Positions 61,116 through 64,000 of a stretch of DNA of 64,000 nt are shown here, one piece after another. The position numbers and the translations under genes were made by a program. The DNA lies in the NCBI RefSeq assembly GCF_014651935.1, contig NZ_BMXV01000011.1, positions 58,632 through 122,631 of the forward strand, in the 5' to 3' direction. Position 1 is the first letter of the stretch; every line of letters begins with the position of its first letter. Below the pieces are notes generated by a model. The model was not told where the DNA came from. It worked only from the letters and a program-made list of their open reading frames with translations, and searched no databases. The stretch comes from Marinobacter zhanjiangensis (GTDB taxonomy: Bacteria > Pseudomonadota > Gammaproteobacteria > Pseudomonadales > Oleiphilaceae).

Positions 61116-61246
61116 TCGCCTGCCAGCTGGTACATTGGCGCTACATTATCATTTAATGAATCTGGCTGACCTCCAGAGGCGCCCATGAACCGGTTCCACG
61201 CAACGGTGGCACCCTCTCTTCAAACGACAACAATGAGGACGACGCA

Positions 61247-62155
61247 ATGAAAGCCCTGCGAACACCTGACAGCTGTTTCCAGAACCTGGCCGGTTTCGAT
61301 TACCAACCCCACTACCTGAATGTGGATGACTTCGAAGGCGGCGAACTGCGCATGCACTACCTTGATGAGGGTCCGCAGGACGGGCCGGTGGTCCTGCTGA
61401 TGCATGGCGAGCCCTCCTGGTGTTACCTGTACCGCAAGATGATTCCGATCATCACTGCCGCCGGCTACCGGGCCATCGCGCCGGACCTGATCGGTTTTGG
61501 CCGGTCCGATAAACCGGCCGACCGCAAGGACTACACCTACGCCCGCCATATGGGCTGGATGCAGTCCTTTCTGGATCAGCTCGACCTGCAGGAAATCCAC
61601 CTTGTATGCCAGGACTGGGGCGGCCTGCTGGGCCTGCGTCTGGTGGCAGAGAACCCGGACCGCTTTGCGTCTGTGGTGGCTGCCAATACCTTCCTGCCCA
61701 CCGGTGACACAGACCCGGGCCCGGCTTTCGAAAAATGGCGCCGTTTCTCCCAGGAAACGCCCGAGTTTCACATCGCCGGCGTGATCAAGGGCGGCACCGT
61801 GACCCCGCTATCCCAGGAAGTCATCGACGCCTACAACGCCCCCTTCCCGGATGAGAGCTACAAGGAAGGCGCCCGCCAGTTCCCCATGCTGGTCCCGGCC
61901 ACCCCCGACGACCCCGCTGCGGAGCCTAACCGCAAGGCCTGGAAGGTACTGGACCAGTGGCAGAAGCCTTTCCTGACCGCTTTCAGTGACTCGGACCCCG
62001 TGACCCGGGGCGCGGACAGGTACTTCCAGAAGGTCATCCCCGGCGCCCAGGGACAGGACCACGTCACCATCGAGAATGGCGGCCACTTTCTGCAGGAAGA
62101 CCAGGGCGAAAACCTGGCGGACGTCGTGGTGCGGTTTCTGACCAAGTCCCGGTAA
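61247..62155 (+). CDS. Haloalkane dehalogenase (HLD-I type)
   Basis: The 302-residue alpha/beta hydrolase has HGEPSW (Glu55 in the oxyanion/halide site), the nucleophile elbow CQDWGG with Asp123 and the halide-binding Trp124, the likely acid Asp250 in FSDSDPVTRG, and His280 in GGHFLQED. This is the Asp-His-Asp arrangement of subfamily I (DhlA/DmbC-like). It hydrolyses carbon-halogen bonds in the cytoplasm. GAGGACGACGCA precedes the ATG. It borders the accessory island. A GC hairpin (CCTCCG-gtg-CGGAGG, near 62190) follows the stop. Confidence 0.88.
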   Translation: MKALRTPDSCFQNLAGFDYQPHYLNVDDFEGGELRMHYLDEGPQDGPVVLLMHGEPSWCYLYRKMIPIITAAGYRAIAPDLIGFGRSDKPADRKDYTYARHMGWMQSFLDQLDLQEIHLVCQDWGGLLGLRLVAENPDRFASVVAANTFLPTGDTDPGPAFEKWRRFSQETPEFHIAGVIKGGTVTPLSQEVIDAYNAPFPDESYKEGARQFPMLVPATPDDPAAEPNRKAWKVLDQWQKPFLTAFSDSDPVTRGADRYFQKVIPGAQGQDHVTIENGGHFLQEDQGENLADVVVRFLTKSR

Positions 62156-62343
62156 ATTGGCCTGCACTCCATACGGAACTGCAAGCAAACGCCTCCGGTG
62201 CGGAGGTGTTCTATGTAGAGGTGTCCTATGCCGAGCTTCCTGCGGGAGCCCAGAGTGCGCTAGCGAACAGTGACCACGGAACGGCCACCGTATACTGGCT
62301 GTACTGACGCCCGGCGCGTCGCAAACAACCGGAGGCAGGCACC

Positions 62344-62610
62344 ATGGGTATTATCATTTGGCTCATCATGGGCGGCGTAGTCGGCTGGCTCGCAAGCATT
62401 ATCATGGGCACTGAAGGACAACAGGGCATCATCCTCAACGTCGTGGTCGGCATCGTCGGCGCACTGATCGGTGGATGGCTGATCGGCCCGATGCTTGGTG
62501 CAGGCTCCATTAACGAGGGCATCAGCATCATGAGCTTTGTGGTGTCGCTGATCGGCGCGGTCATACTGTTGGCCCTGCTGATTCTGATCCGCCGCGTCTC
62601 TGCACGCTAA
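62344..62610 (+). CDS. GlsB/YeaQ/YmgE-family membrane protein
   Basis: The 88-residue protein with three glycine-rich helices (IIIWLIMGGVVGWLASIIMGT, IILNVVVGIVGALIGGWLIG, MSFVVSLIGAVILLALLILI) is typical of the transglycosylase-associated stress-response family. Its role is undefined. GGAGGCAGGCACC precedes the ATG. A 20-base gap separates it from the FAD oxidoreductase, so co-transcription is likely. Confidence 0.92.
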   Translation: MGIIIWLIMGGVVGWLASIIMGTEGQQGIILNVVVGIVGALIGGWLIGPMLGAGSINEGISIMSFVVSLIGAVILLALLILIRRVSAR

Positions 62611-62630
62611 GGATAGTCTCGGAGTCGCCT

Positions 62631-63842
62631 GTGGATCTGAAAAGCGGTTTTCCGTTCTGGGCAGTCAAGAATGGCCTGATGTACGCTTTCCCACAGCTGG
62701 ATGCCGACCTCAGTTGTGATGTGGTAGTAGTAGGGGCCGGCATCACCGGCGCGCTGATCGCAGACGATCTGGCTGGCCACGGTCACGATGTTGTCGTGGT
62801 TGATCAGCGCGACGTTTGCTGGGGAAGCACCCCGGCCAGCACCGCCCTGCTGCAGTATGAAATTGATACTCACGCAACAGACCTGGTCAAACGCTACGAC
62901 CAGGCCTCGGCGCTGCTGGCGTATCAGTCGAGTTTGCAGGCAATCCGCGAGATCGGTGAATTGGCTGAAACGGTGGGCGATGTGGATTTCGCCAACTGCG
63001 AAAGCCTTTACTACGCCAGCTGTCGCACCGACGTGTCCAGCCTGGCGGACGAGTTTGCCTGGCGGAAACAGCACGATTTCCCGGTTCGCTGGCTGAACTG
63101 TGCCGGGCTCAAGGATGAGTTCGGGCTGACCGCGCCCGCCGCCATCCTCAGCACGGTAGCGGCCCGGGTCGATCCCTACCGTCTCGCCTCAAGACTGCTG
63201 CACCGGATGGAGCAACAGGGCACCCGGGTGTTCGACCGAACGGAAGTGACGTCCATCACCGCGACGGCGGATTCGGTGAAGTTGACCACCAGCAGCGACA
63301 TGACGATCAGGGCGAAGCATGCCGTAGTCGCCAGCGGCTACGAGTCGCAACAGTGGCTGGACCAGCCCGTCGCCAGAAATCTCAGCAGCTACGCCTACAT
63401 CAGCGATCCTGTCGATCCGGACGAGCTACGCTGGTTGGCAAATACCATGCTGTGGGAATCCTCGCGACCCTACCTGTACATGCGCAGTACCGGCGACGGC
63501 CGGCTATTGGTGGGTGGTGAAGACGATGAGCGTGACCTCCCGTCGCGCCGGGACCGGTTGGTCGATCGCAAGGCGGCGACTCTGCAGCGCAAGGTCGCCC
63601 GGTTGTTTCCTCACCTGCGGGCACAACCGGCCTTTGCCTGGGCGAGCACCTTCGCCGAAACCAGCGACGTGTTACCGCTGTTCGGTGACCACCCGCAGTA
63701 CGGGCCGCGCGTGCTGTTCGCCCTGGCCTACGGTGGCAACGGCATCACCTACAGCATGCTCGGCGCCGGGTTACTGCGCGCGCAGATCGAGCGCCGCCAG
63801 CATCCATTGACCGGGCTGTTTGCCTTTGCCCGGCTGGGGTGA
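62631..63842 (+). CDS. FAD-dependent oxidoreductase (DAO family)
   Basis: The 403-residue protein has DVVVVGAGITGALIADDLAGHGHDVVVVDQRDVCWGSTPAS (FAD-binding, about 24-65), GEDDERDLPSRRD and PLFGDHPQYGPRVLFALAYGGNGITYSMLGAGLL (C-terminal FAD contact). It belongs to the D-amino-acid-oxidase/glycine-oxidase fold and probably oxidises an amine or amino acid. The start is GTG at 62631 with CGGAGTCGCCT upstream. It follows the GlsB-type gene. The substrate is unknown. Confidence 0.87.
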   Translation: MDLKSGFPFWAVKNGLMYAFPQLDADLSCDVVVVGAGITGALIADDLAGHGHDVVVVDQRDVCWGSTPASTALLQYEIDTHATDLVKRYDQASALLAYQSSLQAIREIGELAETVGDVDFANCESLYYASCRTDVSSLADEFAWRKQHDFPVRWLNCAGLKDEFGLTAPAAILSTVAARVDPYRLASRLLHRMEQQGTRVFDRTEVTSITATADSVKLTTSSDMTIRAKHAVVASGYESQQWLDQPVARNLSSYAYISDPVDPDELRWLANTMLWESSRPYLYMRSTGDGRLLVGGEDDERDLPSRRDRLVDRKAATLQRKVARLFPHLRAQPAFAWASTFAETSDVLPLFGDHPQYGPRVLFALAYGGNGITYSMLGAGLLRAQIERRQHPLTGLFAFARLG

Positions 63843-63888
63843 GCCGTGTTTGTGCAATGGGCCGGATTCAGGCTCCAACGTTGAGGAT

Positions 63889-63990
63889 TCACGCTAGCCC
63901 GGATTTCTCATAGGCCGCCAACAAGTCTCGCAGACGGGTCGACCTATCGCCATACCGGTTCAGGTCAGGGTCTAACCGCTTAATATTTAA
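63889..63990 (-). other. Possible C-terminal end of an unidentified reverse-strand gene
   Basis: On the reverse strand 33 codons are open to a stop at 63889 and read RLDPDLNRYGDRSTRLRDLLAAYEKSGLA at the end, with plausible codon use. A stop at 63991 precedes them, so it would be a fragment or a chance frame. The remaining tail of the window shows nothing else. Confidence 0.2.
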
Positions 63991-64000
63991 TCAGTAGCGG

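Noticed and set aside
53264..61246. A complete integrative element or prophage
   Set aside because: No integrase, phage structural, conjugation or replication genes were found, and no tRNA-type attachment site. The region is better described as a patchwork of cassette, repeats and toxin-antitoxin genes.

Overview
The window looks like chromosome of a marine, hydrocarbon- or lipid-degrading gammaproteobacterium, most like Marinobacter or a relative. This is inferred from gene content (FadE, several acyl-CoA modules, a haloalkane dehalogenase, a Tat-exported DUF1501-like protein) and from the GC-rich, dense coding. No rRNA, tRNA, CRISPR array or complete insertion sequence was seen.

Layout. 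1-10.8 kb holds a truncated gene and a Tat-exported protein, ApbE, RNase II, an acyltransferase, a LysR/MFS pair, thiol peroxidase, an MDR oxidoreductase and a MaoC hydratase. 10.9-15.5 kb is a complete livJFGMH-type ABC importer on the minus strand. 15.9-22.8 kb is a minus-strand acyl-CoA module: ligase, SurE-type phosphatase, APH-type kinase, SDR, ACAD10/11-like dehydrogenase, thioesterase and SDR. It suggests degradation of hydroxy- or keto-acids through a phosphorylated intermediate. 23-46.3 kb is mixed housekeeping and transport: a second ligase, MATE, a Nudix-metallo-beta-lactamase fusion, a secreted M14-like enzyme, a macrodomain protein, a PatB-type lyase, AEC and DMT transporters, FtsH, FadE, ExoD and a secreted metalloprotease preceded by what may be its separately encoded propeptide. 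46.5-53.2 kb is a beta-oxidation operon with a pimFBCD-like gene set, next to a divergent TetR regulator and closed by a strong terminator.

53.2-61.2 kb is an accessory island, partly AT-richer and marked by recombination. It contains a well-formed integron attC site between a small membrane-protein cassette and an HNH-endonuclease cassette, with no integrase in view. It also has two copies of a RAYT-associated repeat, a fossil RAYT transposase that has lost its HUH histidines, an AbiEi antitoxin with a palindromic operator but only a 32-codon stub where the toxin should be, an erythromycin-esterase-like gene with no good start, and an intact-looking HipBA pair with a 9-bp-arm operator. Direct repeats of a DUF4124 gene segment bracket about 3.8 kb of the island. 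61.2-64 kb returns to backbone-like genes: haloalkane dehalogenase, a GlsB-type membrane protein and an FAD oxidoreductase.

The most interesting parts are the integron-cassette and toxin-antitoxin island, the kinase/dehydrogenase acyl-CoA module, and the split propeptide/protease pair. Functions are assigned from motifs and remembered family features only; no database search was run.
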